Source of the DNA: Gemmatimonadaceae bacterium | GTDB taxonomy: Bacteria > Gemmatimonadota > Gemmatimonadetes > Gemmatimonadales > Gemmatimonadaceae | DNA: 21,197 nucleotides | Assembly: GCA_017881545.1 (NCBI GenBank) | Contig: JADGQU010000006.1 | Span: 1-21,197 of the forward strand | Reading direction: 5' to 3' | In this document: positions 14,927 through 21,197 of the stretch, one piece after another | Layout of the letters: each line of letters begins with the position of its first letter | Numbering within the stretch: the stretch's first letter is position 1 | Made by a program: the position numbers and the translations under genes | Notes under the pieces: model-generated | Databases searched by the model: none | What the model saw: the letters and a program-made list of their open reading frames with translations, nothing else | Told to the model about the DNA's origin: nothing

Positions 14927-15646
14927 TCCGTCCCACTCGCACAGCTCGATTCCTTCGTCGGTCAGCTTGAGATAGGTGGACGCGTCGAGCCACGAGCCCG
15001 CATTGCCGAAGATTCCGCCGTTGCCCATTCGCTCGAGCGCCGCGACGTGCGAGTGCCCGTACACGAGCAGGTCGAGATCCTTGGCGGTTTCCAGCTGCTG
15101 CTTCGCGTAGGCCCTGAGACCACGTCCCTCGTCCCTGGCGCGATACGTTCTGCTCGCGTTGGAGCTGCCCTGCGCCAATTTGCTCGCCCAGTCAGGGTGG
15201 ATCATCCGAAACGCCTTGATGGCGACGGGATGACGCATGATCGGGCGAATCATCCGGTAGCCCCGATCCTCGCGGTCGCGCAGCCCGTCGCCATGCTCGA
15301 TCCGTACTCTCCACCCTGCGATGCCTCCTTCCCACGGGCCGACGACATAGTTGACGCCGATATCTTCGCGCAGCACTTCGCCGCCCCAGCAGTCATGGTT
15401 GCCCGCGACCCAAAGAATGTCTACGCCCGCATCCTTGAGCTCGGCGAGCGCGGCGAGCGCGCGAAAACTGTGGCGCGGAATCACGCTCTTCCACTCGAAC
15501 CAGAAGTCGAAGAGATCGCCATTGATGATCAGCGACTTCGCTTCTCCAGCCAGTCCGCGCAGAAATGACACGAACGATCGCTCGATCTGAGGGCTGGCGA
15601 CGCCAAGGTGCGCGTCCGACACGATGTAACAGGGGGCGTTCAGCAC
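14888..15646 (-). CDS. UDP-2,3-diacylglucosamine diphosphatase-like metallophosphoesterase (LpxH family)
   Basis: The 252-residue calcineurin-type phosphoesterase has motifs in LpxH order: SDAHLG (Asp11, His13), NGDLFDFWFEW (Asp44), AGNHD (Asn83, His84), RIEHGDGLRD and VYGHSHVAAL. LpxH cleaves UDP-2,3-diacyl-GlcN to lipid X in lipid A synthesis at the inner membrane surface. The FDFWFEW stretch favours an LpxH-type enzyme over a general phosphoesterase; LpxG or another family remains possible, so no symbol is given. It is the only minus-strand gene. The start is GTG at 15646; an in-frame TGA lies one codon upstream and no Shine-Dalgarno fits between. A promoter-like -10 lies 5 nt upstream, so the mRNA may be leaderless. 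The 3' end overlaps murI by 39 nt. Confidence 0.85.
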   Translation of the reverse strand: MLNAPCYIVSDAHLGVASPQIERSFVSFLRGLAGEAKSLIINGDLFDFWFEWKSVIPRHSFRALAALAELKDAGVDILWVAGNHDCWGGEVLREDIGVNYVVGPWEGGIAGWRVRIEHGDGLRDREDRGYRMIRPIMRHPVAIKAFRMIHPDWASKLAQGSSNASRTYRARDEGRGLRAYAKQQLETAKDLDLLVYGHSHVAALERMGNGGIFGNAGSWLDASTYLKLTDEGIELCEWDGSAQGKRLNSINR

Positions 15647-15651
15647 GGCTC

Positions 15652-15680
15652 AAATTAGCTCTCTCTGGCAGGCTTTACAA
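15652..15680 (-). promoter_or_regulatory. Candidate promoter of the lpxH-like gene
   Basis: Read on the minus strand, TTGTAA (15680-15675) and TAATTT (15657-15652) are separated by exactly 17 nt. Transcription would begin about at the GTG start at 15646. The -10 matches only 3 of 6 consensus positions, so the call rests on spacing and placement. The rest of this 74-nt divergent gap (15647-15720) should also hold the promoter of the YbgC gene. The best + strand candidate there (TTTACA at 15674, CATTTT at 15697) is weak. Confidence 0.35.
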
Positions 15681-15720
15681 AGCATGGTGAGGCGAGCATT
15701 TTCGCTTCTCTCCCCTTGAG

Positions 15721-16149
15721 ATGACACCCCATTCCAATCGTGGGACGGCTCATACCGTCGAGTTCCGGGTCCGCTACGCCGAGACCGACCAGATGCAGGT
15801 GGTGTATCATTCCAACTATCTGATCTGGTGCGAGATTGGGCGCACTGAATTCATTCGCGCTCTGGGAACACCGTACGCCGAGCTGGAGAGGCAGAACGTC
15901 ACGCTTGCCGTCGTCGAGGCGAGCCTTCGCTTCCACTCCGGCGCGCGCTACGACAATCTGATTCGCGTGACTACCACCATCAGCGATGTAAGATCGCGCA
16001 CGATCACATTCGAGTACGTCATCACCAACGCAGAAACGGGAGAGCGCTTCGTGACGGCCTCCACCAAGCTGGCGTCGCTCACGCGCGACTCCCGACTAAC
16101 TACATTGCCCGAATCACTTCGCAAGGTACTAAAGGATGCAGCTTCGTAG
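15721..16149 (+). CDS. YbgC/FadM-type acyl-CoA thioesterase (4HBT hotdog fold)
   Basis: The 142-residue protein has the hotdog thioesterase core. RVRYAETDQMQVVYHSNYLIW contains the catalytic Asp (residue 23) and His30, and is followed by EIGRTEFIRALG and the long central strands. In YbgC/FadM-type enzymes this motif marks acyl-CoA thioester hydrolysis in the cytoplasm; YbgC of E. coli is linked to the Tol-Pal operon, but no tol genes are seen here. Length is typical. ATG 15721 is the first gene of the + strand run after the divergent gap, and its stop overlaps the next gene by 14 nt. The precise acyl substrate cannot be told from sequence. Confidence 0.9.
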   Translation: MTPHSNRGTAHTVEFRVRYAETDQMQVVYHSNYLIWCEIGRTEFIRALGTPYAELERQNVTLAVVEASLRFHSGARYDNLIRVTTTISDVRSRTITFEYVITNAETGERFVTASTKLASLTRDSRLTTLPESLRKVLKDAAS

Positions 16150-18232
16150 GCACGTCGTTAACACCGTATTGCTCGTCAACACCGTATTGCTCGTCGCGAT
16201 CGCCGCCTGCGCTCACGCGCAGGCATTACCGCCGGCTGTCGGCCCTCGCGAAGTGAATCTCTACGCCCGGCTGCTCTCAATGACCGACACGCGCCGGCTC
16301 GACACCTCGCTGGTCGATCTCGCTCTCGCGAGCAAATGGAGTCCTGTGCGCGCCGCGGCAGCGCTCGCGATCGGGCAGGTCGGCGTGGAGCCGGGTATGG
16401 CCGGCGCATCGCGCCTTCGGGCCCTGCTAACGGATCGTGAGCTGACGGTCGCCGGGAACGCAGCATATGCGCTCGGCCTGTTGCGTGACACGGCGTCTAT
16501 CGCCCAACTCAGCAGTGCACTCGCGGTGAAACATGAGGTCGCCCGTGAGGCGGCCTGGGCATTGGGGGAGATCGGTGCGCCCGCGCGCGCTTCGATCATT
16601 GCAGCGCTAAAGAGCGATCACGATCACGACACATCAATCCAGCTTTTGCTCGCGGCGTCGAAGCTCCGTCCGGTGCCTCTAGCCGAGGTCAGCCGATATC
16701 TGCGAGATGGCCACCCGTCGGTAGTGTGGGCTGCCGCCTACGCGATTGCGCGCACTCGCGCGCCTGGAGGCGTGCGAGATCTCATCGACCTCGAGGCATC
16801 CCCCGCGTTGAGCGCGCGGCCTCAGACTCCCGAGCGCTCCTTCGAGATCTCGGCGCCATATACCGATTCGATCACGGGCAATCAGCGGGCGCGGGCAGAG
16901 ATCGCTCGTGGACTCGCAAAGTCGGCGGCGGGCGACTCGCTCGGCCCGAAAGCCTTTGCAGTGTTGGCGCGTCTCGTCGCTGACGTCGATCCGCACGTTC
17001 GCGTGAACGCCGTCCGATCCCTCGGCACTTACGGGCCGCTGGCGAAACCGTCGCTCACCTACGCCACGCACGACTACGATCCGAACGTGAGAATTGCGGC
17101 GGCACAGAGCTTCGGAACAGTTCTGTCAAAGGACGCGACCGAGTTTCCCGCACTCTGGGCAGCGGACACGTCGCTTGCGTACCGCGCGTCGCTCTTGGCC
17201 TCAGCGACGCGCGCGGGTCTTCGGCCAGCGCAGCTGGGTCAGTGGGCGACGAGTCCCGACTGGCGGCTCAGGGCAGCGGTTGCTTCTGCGGACGGTGACA
17301 CGCTCGATCGGGCATTCACGATCTTGCGCGCGGCGCCGCTGACGCGCGATCCGGATCCCAGAGTCCGCGAAGCCGCGTATGCCGCGTTGGCTCCGCCTGC
17401 GACGATGGCGCTCGAGGACAGCGTGCACGCGCTCATCGTGAATGGTCTCAAGGACCCCGATTTCTACGTCCGCGCCACGGTTATCGGCACGCTCGCCGAT
17501 CGGCCGTCCGTCATGGACCTCGGGGCGGTCCTTTCCAGCTACAACCTGGCAGGTCGTGATTCGGCGAACGACGCGAGGCTTGCCGCGATACAGTACATCG
17601 GCGCCCTCTGGAAAAGGGACAGCACCTCGCTCACCCCAACGTGGCGCGCTCAGCTTGCCGGCACGCCGGTGCCGGCAGATCCACTCGAGCGCACCGCGGG
17701 GAAAGCGATCCCGGTGTGGTCGAAGTGGGGAAGTGTTGTGCCCACCCCAAGGGCGATCGGATGGTACGAAGGAGTGGTGCGCACCATCGTGATGCCGGCG
17801 TACGCCGGAAAGACGGTGAACGCCACGATCAACACAGTGCGCGGGCCCATCCGTCTCGAGCTGTTCGGTACCGATGCTCCCATCACCGTCTGGAACTTTC
17901 TCAACCTTGCGCGGTCTGGATACTATCGCAATACGCGCTTTCACCGGGTGGTTCCGAACTTCGTTGCCCAGGATGGCGACCCGCGAGATGATGGAAACGG
18001 CGGTCCCGGCTACGCGATACGTGACGAGATGAATCGCCGCCGCTACGAGCGCGGGGCGGTCGGCATGGCGCTCTCCGGACCAGATACGGGCGGCAGCCAG
18101 TATTTCATAACTCACTCGCCGCAGCCTCACCTCGACGGTCACTACACGGTGTTCGGGAGAGTGATTCGCGGATACGACGTGTTGGACAAGCTCGTCCAGG
18201 GCGATCTGATCACGAGCGTCGATCCAAAATGA
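16136..18232 (+). CDS. HEAT-repeat protein fused to a cyclophilin-type peptidyl-prolyl isomerase
   Basis: The 698-residue exported protein starts with MQLRRHV and a hydrophobic stretch ending in IAAC, a plausible lipobox with Cys25; cleavage at AHA-Q by signal peptidase I is the alternative. Residues about 45-540 are built of Ala-rich HEAT/PBS-lyase-like helical repeats such as SPVRAAAALAIGQVG, HEVAREAAWALGEIG and DPHVRVNAVRSLGTYG. The C-terminal about 140 residues (from about 560) are a cyclophilin. That domain has RFHRVVPNFVAQDGDP with the catalytic Arg at 604, GGSQYFITHSPQPHLDGHYTVFGRV, and a late GYDVLDKL. The isomerase would act in the periplasm, with the HEAT region as a binding scaffold (inference). 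ATG 16136 overlaps the thioesterase by 14 nt; AAGG lies 9 nt upstream. Confidence 0.9.
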   Translation: MQLRRHVVNTVLLVNTVLLVAIAACAHAQALPPAVGPREVNLYARLLSMTDTRRLDTSLVDLALASKWSPVRAAAALAIGQVGVEPGMAGASRLRALLTDRELTVAGNAAYALGLLRDTASIAQLSSALAVKHEVAREAAWALGEIGAPARASIIAALKSDHDHDTSIQLLLAASKLRPVPLAEVSRYLRDGHPSVVWAAAYAIARTRAPGGVRDLIDLEASPALSARPQTPERSFEISAPYTDSITGNQRARAEIARGLAKSAAGDSLGPKAFAVLARLVADVDPHVRVNAVRSLGTYGPLAKPSLTYATHDYDPNVRIAAAQSFGTVLSKDATEFPALWAADTSLAYRASLLASATRAGLRPAQLGQWATSPDWRLRAAVASADGDTLDRAFTILRAAPLTRDPDPRVREAAYAALAPPATMALEDSVHALIVNGLKDPDFYVRATVIGTLADRPSVMDLGAVLSSYNLAGRDSANDARLAAIQYIGALWKRDSTSLTPTWRAQLAGTPVPADPLERTAGKAIPVWSKWGSVVPTPRAIGWYEGVVRTIVMPAYAGKTVNATINTVRGPIRLELFGTDAPITVWNFLNLARSGYYRNTRFHRVVPNFVAQDGDPRDDGNGGPGYAIRDEMNRRRYERGAVGMALSGPDTGGSQYFITHSPQPHLDGHYTVFGRVIRGYDVLDKLVQGDLITSVDPK
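16160..16195 (+). repeat. Perfect 18-nt tandem duplication inside the signal peptide
   Basis: The unit AACACCGTATTGCTCGTC occurs twice back to back (16160-16177 and 16178-16195). It encodes NTVLLV-NTVLLV, part of the hydrophobic core of the HEAT/cyclophilin signal peptide. The perfect identity, including synonymous positions, points to a recent slippage duplication. Without one copy the hydrophobic stretch would be only about 10 residues. Confidence 0.95.
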
Positions 18233-18882
18233 AACGGCTTGCCTTTCCGACGATGAGATCCACCATAATCACCTCCTTCATATTTGCGTTCGCGGTTGGC
18301 TGTGTACCGAGCGCCGCTCCGCTAAAGGGAGTGCCGGCGCCGGATCGGTCGCTTCCGGCGCTGTCGCTGGAATCCGGGCATCGCCACCTCGTCTTTAAAT
18401 GGGAATACCAGGAAGGGGAGATTGCCGCCCGCGGTGATGGTGCCGTACGTACTGCCGCTCCGGACAGCGCGCGACTCGACTTCTTCCTTGGTGGAGGGTT
18501 GGGAGCAGGGGCGGCCGTGCTCATCGGTGACTCGCTGCGATCTCCACACGCCGATCTCGCGCGCCGCTACATTCCACCATCTTCGATGATGTGGGCCGCA
18601 CTTGGCCGCCTCGCGATTCCACCTCTTCCCGACACGACTGTTCGAATTGATGGCGACGTGCTTCGCGCCGACGTCGGACGTCCCGTCGAGTGGCGAGTGG
18701 GCATTCGTGGCGACACGCTGGTTGAGCTCCAACACATCTCTGGCGGGAAAATCACCGAGAGTCTCACGCGCCAGGCCGATGGAATCCTCGTCTATGAGGC
18801 GCCTGGAGCAAGGCGTCGGCTCGAGCTGACATTTCTCCGAGACCAACCTGGATCTTTCGATGCATCGATTTGGAGCTTATAG
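18229..18882 (+). CDS. Probable lipoprotein of unknown function (LolB/DUF4292-like appearance)
   Basis: The 217-residue protein starts with a signal peptide ending in FAVGC, a lipobox with Cys25. The mature part begins with a Pro-rich stretch (SAAPLKGVPAPDRS) and then beta-rich sequence such as RHLVFKWEYQEGE, SARLDFFLGGGLGAGAAVLIGD and RRLELTFLRDQPG. The alternating strand pattern with long-range small-residue segments recalls lipoprotein-carrier folds (LolB, DUF4292), but I see no decisive motif and do not claim that function. It overlaps the cyclophilin gene by 4 nt (ATGA) and lptE by 23 nt. Its place next to lptE suggests a role in the outer membrane or in lipoprotein or LPS transport. An internal Met9 is an alternative start. 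Confidence 0.75.
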   Translation: MKRLAFPTMRSTIITSFIFAFAVGCVPSAAPLKGVPAPDRSLPALSLESGHRHLVFKWEYQEGEIAARGDGAVRTAAPDSARLDFFLGGGLGAGAAVLIGDSLRSPHADLARRYIPPSSMMWAALGRLAIPPLPDTTVRIDGDVLRADVGRPVEWRVGIRGDTLVELQHISGGKITESLTRQADGILVYEAPGARRRLELTFLRDQPGSFDASIWSL

Positions 18883-19354
18883 TGTTGTTCTGGTTGCGCT
18901 GACTGCCTGCATTCCGTACGGTTTTACGGGAGGCGGGCTCCCCTCCCACATAAGGACGGTTGCGATCGTTCCTTTCGAAAACCAGACGGCAACACCAGAA
19001 CTGCCACGCCAGCTTTCCGATGCTCTCCGCACCCAGCTTCACGACCGGCTCGGGTTGCGCGACGCGTCCGAGGCCAAGGCGAGCGCGATCATCCGCGGCA
19101 CGATCCAGCGGTACGAGACCGATATTCCCATCGGCTTCAGCGCCGACAACAGACAAACGACGACAGCGAAGCGCCTCTTGCAGCTCGTCGTCGACATCGA
19201 GATGATCGATCAGGTGAGCGGCAAAACCCTCTGGCAGCGCAAGGGCTTGCTCGCTGAGGGACAGTACGAGGAGCGCGGTGAGAACAACGGCAGAAAAGTG
19301 GCGATCGACCGGATCGTGAACACCCTCATTGAAGGGGCGCAGTCGCAGTGGTAA
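18860..19354 (+). CDS. lptE: LptE-family LPS-assembly lipoprotein
   Basis: The 164-residue protein has a short signal peptide with lipobox LTAC (Cys17). The YGFTGGGLPSHIRTVAIVPFENQT segment that follows is the typical opening of LptE/RlpB proteins, then PELPRQLSDALRTQLHDRLGLR. Later VVDIEMIDQVSGKTLWQRKGL and the C-terminal helix with VAIDRIVNTLIEGA complete the fold. LptE sits in the outer membrane as a plug inside LptD and helps insert lipopolysaccharide into the outer leaflet. Length is typical. The start overlaps the previous lipoprotein gene by 23 nt and the stop overlaps the next gene by 7 nt, so the genes are probably co-translated. LptD is not in the window. Confidence 0.88.
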   Translation: MHRFGAYSVVLVALTACIPYGFTGGGLPSHIRTVAIVPFENQTATPELPRQLSDALRTQLHDRLGLRDASEAKASAIIRGTIQRYETDIPIGFSADNRQTTTAKRLLQLVVDIEMIDQVSGKTLWQRKGLLAEGQYEERGENNGRKVAIDRIVNTLIEGAQSQW

Positions 19355-19701
19355 ATCGCCGCGGTGAGAGCCGGATCGGTTGCCTGCTCCCCCTACTTGT
19401 TCTCGCGGTGGCGGCCTATTTCGCCGTCGATTTCGGCAGTGCCTATTTTCGTTACTATCAGTTCAAGGATGCGATGGGGTCGGAGGCGAGATTTTCAACC
19501 GATAGGACCGACGATCAGATCACCAAGCGCCTGTCGCTGCTGGCTGACACTCTCCAGCTTCCCCCGGGTGCGGAGTTGATCAGCATCGAGCGCACGCCGA
19601 CCGCAGTCACGATATCGAGTGACTACGATGAGATCATAAGGCTTCCGATGAATAAACAGCGAGTCATCCATTTCCACCCTTCCGTGATGAGCAGACCCTG
19701 A
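19348..19701 (+). CDS. Hypothetical protein with one N-terminal transmembrane segment
   Basis: The 117-residue protein starts at GTG 19348, inside the lptE 3' end (7-nt overlap). Residues about 12-30 form one membrane helix (CLLPLLVLAVAAYFAVDFG) preceded by arginines, giving an N-in orientation with a periplasmic domain of about 85 residues. The soluble part has DRTDDQITKRLSLLADTLQLPPG, a helix-rich stretch, then beta-like sequence ending in HFHPSVMSRP. I recognise no family. The context between lptE and the heptose adenylyltransferase suggests the cell envelope. Its stop TGA overlaps the probable CTG start of the next gene by 4 nt. Confidence 0.75.
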   Translation: MVNRRGESRIGCLLPLLVLAVAAYFAVDFGSAYFRYYQFKDAMGSEARFSTDRTDDQITKRLSLLADTLQLPPGAELISIERTPTAVTISSDYDEIIRLPMNKQRVIHFHPSVMSRP

Positions 19702-20180
19702 AGCCTCGCGATCCCGCTGCAAAGATTGCGACATGGGCAGAGGCCGAGCGGTGGAAAGCTGGAAGGAAGGGTCGGGTAGCATTCACCAACGGTGTTTTTG
19801 ATCTCCTCCATCCTGGTCACATCGACATCCTGACGGCCGCGCGTGAAACCGCTGACGCTCTCATCGTGGGGCTCAACAGCGATGAGTCAGTGCGCCGCCT
19901 CAAGGGTCCGACCCGCCCAGTGCGCAGCGATGCCGAGCGCGCGTACGTGTTGGCGGCGCTCGAATGCGTCGATCTCGTCGTAATTTTTCCGGAGGACACG
20001 CCTCTCAATCTCGTCAGGCATCTCAAGCCCGACGTGATCGTAAAAGGCGGCGACTATGCGGAAGACACCATCGTCGGCGCAACAGAAGTAAAGAGCTGGG
20101 GAGGACGCGTCGTGGTAGTGCCACTCACTCCCGGCCACTCGACCACGGCCATCATTCGAAAACTCAGTGAGAACAGGTAA
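19698..20180 (+). CDS. D-glycero-beta-D-manno-heptose 1-phosphate adenylyltransferase (HldE/RfaE domain II type), probable CTG start
   Basis: The 160-residue single-domain nucleotidyltransferase makes ADP-heptose for the LPS inner core. VAFTNGVFDLLHPGHIDIL at about residues 27-45 has the HxGH ATP-binding motif (HPGH, 38-41). VGLNSDESVRRLKGPTRPV, ALECVDLVVIFPEDTPLNL, KPDVIVKGGDY and the C-terminal GHSTTAIIRKL are standard. No ATG, GTG or TTG exists between the frame's last stop (19653) and the conserved core. The next GTG at 19866 would destroy the active site. CTG at 19698 overlaps the upstream TGA as CTGA and gives a normal length and family-like N-terminus (KPRDPAAKIATW). ATT at 19725 is the alternative. 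The kinase half of HldE is not here; this is the split RfaE2/HldC form. Confidence 0.87.
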   Translation: MKPRDPAAKIATWAEAERWKAGRKGRVAFTNGVFDLLHPGHIDILTAARETADALIVGLNSDESVRRLKGPTRPVRSDAERAYVLAALECVDLVVIFPEDTPLNLVRHLKPDVIVKGGDYAEDTIVGATEVKSWGGRVVVVPLTPGHSTTAIIRKLSENR

Positions 20181-20212
20181 ACGGAAGCTCAGTGAAAAAA
20201 GGTAAAGCGGAG
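20163..20212 (+). repeat. Imperfect 25-nt tandem duplication spanning the heptose gene end and the rph start
   Basis: Copy 1 (20163-20187) and copy 2 (20188-20212) match at 20 of 25 positions by eye, with 17 of the first 19 identical. Both contain CTCAGTGA, then AGGTAAA. The GTG in copy 2 (20192) is the rph start, while the equivalent GTG in copy 1 is out of frame within the end of the upstream gene. The TAA stop of the upstream gene (20178-20180) falls in copy 1. Confidence 0.7.
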
Positions 20213-20917
20213 CGGGTTGGACGCGGTCTGGACGAGCTAAGGCCGATCACGTTCGAGCGGGAGATTGCGCCGTACGCCGAAGGCTCGTGTCTCATAGAGT
20301 TCGGCGCGACACGCGTGCTGTGCACGGCGTCGGTCGAGGACGGAGTCCCGGGCTGGAAGCGGGGGAGTGGCGAAGGTTGGCTCACCGCCGAGTACGCAAT
20401 GCTACCGCGCGCGACCCGGACGCGAACGACACGCGAGAGAGCGCAGCTGGGAGGGCGCACGCAGGAGATCCAACGACTGATCGGCCGTAGCGTCCGCGCC
20501 ATGCTCGACGATTTCAAGTTTGGAGAGTTCACGGTGAAGCTCGATTGCGATGTCCTCGTTGCCGATGGAGGAACCCGTACCGCCGCAATCACTGGCGCAT
20601 CGGTCGCGATCGTCGACGCGTTCGACTGGATGGTGGAGACCGGCAAGCTCGTCCAAACACCGGTCAAGCGACGCGTGGCCGCGGTCAGCGTCGGCGTGAT
20701 CGACGGGGAGCCTCGACTCGATCTCGACTACGAGGAGGATGTGAGGGCGGAAGTCGACATGAACGTGGTGATGAGCAGCGAGGGCAAATTCGTGGAAGTG
20801 CAGGGGACGGGCGAGCACGGCACGTTCGATCGCGCGCAGCTCGACCAGCTTCTCGAGTTGGCGATCTCCGGCATTCGTTCCCTGGATGCCGCGCAAACAA
20901 CAGCGCTATCGGAGTGA
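20192..20917 (+). CDS. rph: Ribonuclease PH
   Basis: The 241-residue phosphorolytic exoribonuclease trims the 3' ends of tRNA precursors and other RNAs, releasing nucleoside diphosphates. The N-terminal RPITFEREIAPYAEGSCLIEFGATRVLCTASVE and the block GEGWLTAEYAMLPRATRTR are RNase PH hallmarks. So are GGRTQEIQRLIGRSVRAML, LDCDVLVADGGTRTAAITGASVA and the late MNVVMSSEGKFVEVQGTGEHGTF. Length is normal. The start GTG 20192 has GGAAG upstream and lies 12 nt after the heptose gene. The stop overlaps the next start by 4 nt (GTGA). The rph-rdgB pair is a very common bacterial arrangement. Confidence 0.96.
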   Translation: MKKGKAERVGRGLDELRPITFEREIAPYAEGSCLIEFGATRVLCTASVEDGVPGWKRGSGEGWLTAEYAMLPRATRTRTTRERAQLGGRTQEIQRLIGRSVRAMLDDFKFGEFTVKLDCDVLVADGGTRTAAITGASVAIVDAFDWMVETGKLVQTPVKRRVAAVSVGVIDGEPRLDLDYEEDVRAEVDMNVVMSSEGKFVEVQGTGEHGTFDRAQLDQLLELAISGIRSLDAAQTTALSE

Positions 20918-21197
20918 GCGGCAGGCGCTTTCTTCTGGCAACGCGCAGCGAAGGGAAGCTGCGCGAGCTGCGGGAGATTTTTTCGGAGTTCGGATTAGAC
21001 GCGGTCGATGTCTCGACGCTGGGAATTCCTGAAGGCGAGAAGGAGAACGATCTCGAACAGTTCGACACCTTCGAGGAAAACGCGCTCGCCAAGGCGCGGC
21101 ATTTCTTTGAGCTCTCGGGCGGCCTTCCCACCTTTGGCGACGATTCCGGAATGTGCGTCGATGCTCTGGGCGGCGAGCCTGGGGTGTACAGCAAGAG
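20914..21197 (+). CDS. rdgB: RdgB/HAM1-family non-canonical purine NTP pyrophosphatase, 5' part
   Basis: The frame runs from GTG 20914 to the window end, giving 94 complete codons. The N-terminal FLLATRSEGKLRELREIF is the family's T-x-N/S-x-x-K nucleotide-binding motif. The segment TFEENALAKARHFFELSGGLPTFGDDSGMCVDALGGEPGVYS follows, including the catalytic Asp pair in GDDSG. The enzyme hydrolyses dITP, dXTP and dHAPTP to monophosphates, keeping damaged purines out of DNA. The start overlaps the rph stop by 4 nt (GTGA). The C-terminal half lies outside the window. Confidence 0.93.
   Translation, partial: MSGRRFLLATRSEGKLRELREIFSEFGLDAVDVSTLGIPEGEKENDLEQFDTFEENALAKARHFFELSGGLPTFGDDSGMCVDALGGEPGVYSK

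Noticed and set aside
17201..18142. Minus-strand open frame opposite the cyclophilin gene
   Set aside because: No domain is recognisable, and the composition is typical of antisense frames in GC-rich DNA.
1..21197. CRISPR array, IS element, prophage, defence island or biosynthetic cluster
   Set aside because: No spaced direct repeats, transposase or integrase genes or phage genes are visible; nearly all sequence is accounted for by housekeeping genes.

Overview
The window is GC-rich chromosomal DNA from a Gram-negative (diderm) bacterium. It is densely packed with core genes, almost all on the + strand. Lipid A, LPS transport and heptose genes (lpxH-like, lptE, hldE adenylyltransferase) indicate an LPS-bearing outer membrane. 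The gene order, a HEAT-repeat/cyclophilin fusion and the protein style fit an under-studied phylum such as Gemmatimonadota. That placement is inference from style and content; no marker gene here settles it.

Layout. (1) 1-1327: the 3' part of murA, then pgeF (YfiH family). (2) 1328-1456: a sigma70-like promoter followed by a clean intrinsic terminator, both upstream of rimP. (3) 1457-8515: rimP, nusA, an L7Ae-like gene, infB, rbfA, truB and ribF. This is the classic transcription-termination, translation-initiation and ribosome-maturation operon, packed with overlaps, and ylxR is missing. (4) 8549-11906: secD, secF and tatD; secF runs 91 nt into tatD. (5) 11968-14926: ridA, selD, a selenocysteine tRNA (UCA anticodon) 7 nt after selD, a small membrane or secreted protein whose reading frame comes out of the tRNA, and murI. 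(6) 14888-15646, minus strand: a lipid-A-pathway metallophosphoesterase, convergent with and overlapping murI. (7) 15721-21197: a YbgC thioesterase, the HEAT/cyclophilin protein, two lipoproteins (the second LptE), a one-TM hypothetical protein, the heptose-1-phosphate adenylyltransferase, RNase PH, and the start of an RdgB/HAM1 pyrophosphatase.

How the genes work together. The nusA-infB block supports RNA polymerase elongation and ribosome assembly and initiation. Its leader architecture suggests attenuation in which NusA could limit its own operon. SecDF drives late protein export. selD and the tRNA supply selenophosphate and the Sec adaptor for selenoprotein synthesis. murA and murI feed peptidoglycan synthesis. 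The lpxH-like, lptE and hldE genes serve lipid A, LPS transport and inner-core heptose.

Two start codons deserve attention. rbfA and the heptose adenylyltransferase have no ATG, GTG or TTG where their family N-termini begin, but each has a CTG in exactly that place, overlapping the upstream stop. I see no mobile element, CRISPR array, phage or defence system. The most interesting signals are in regulation and gene structure: the nusA leader terminator, the selD-tRNA-Sec unit with its emergent ORF, and the CTG starts.
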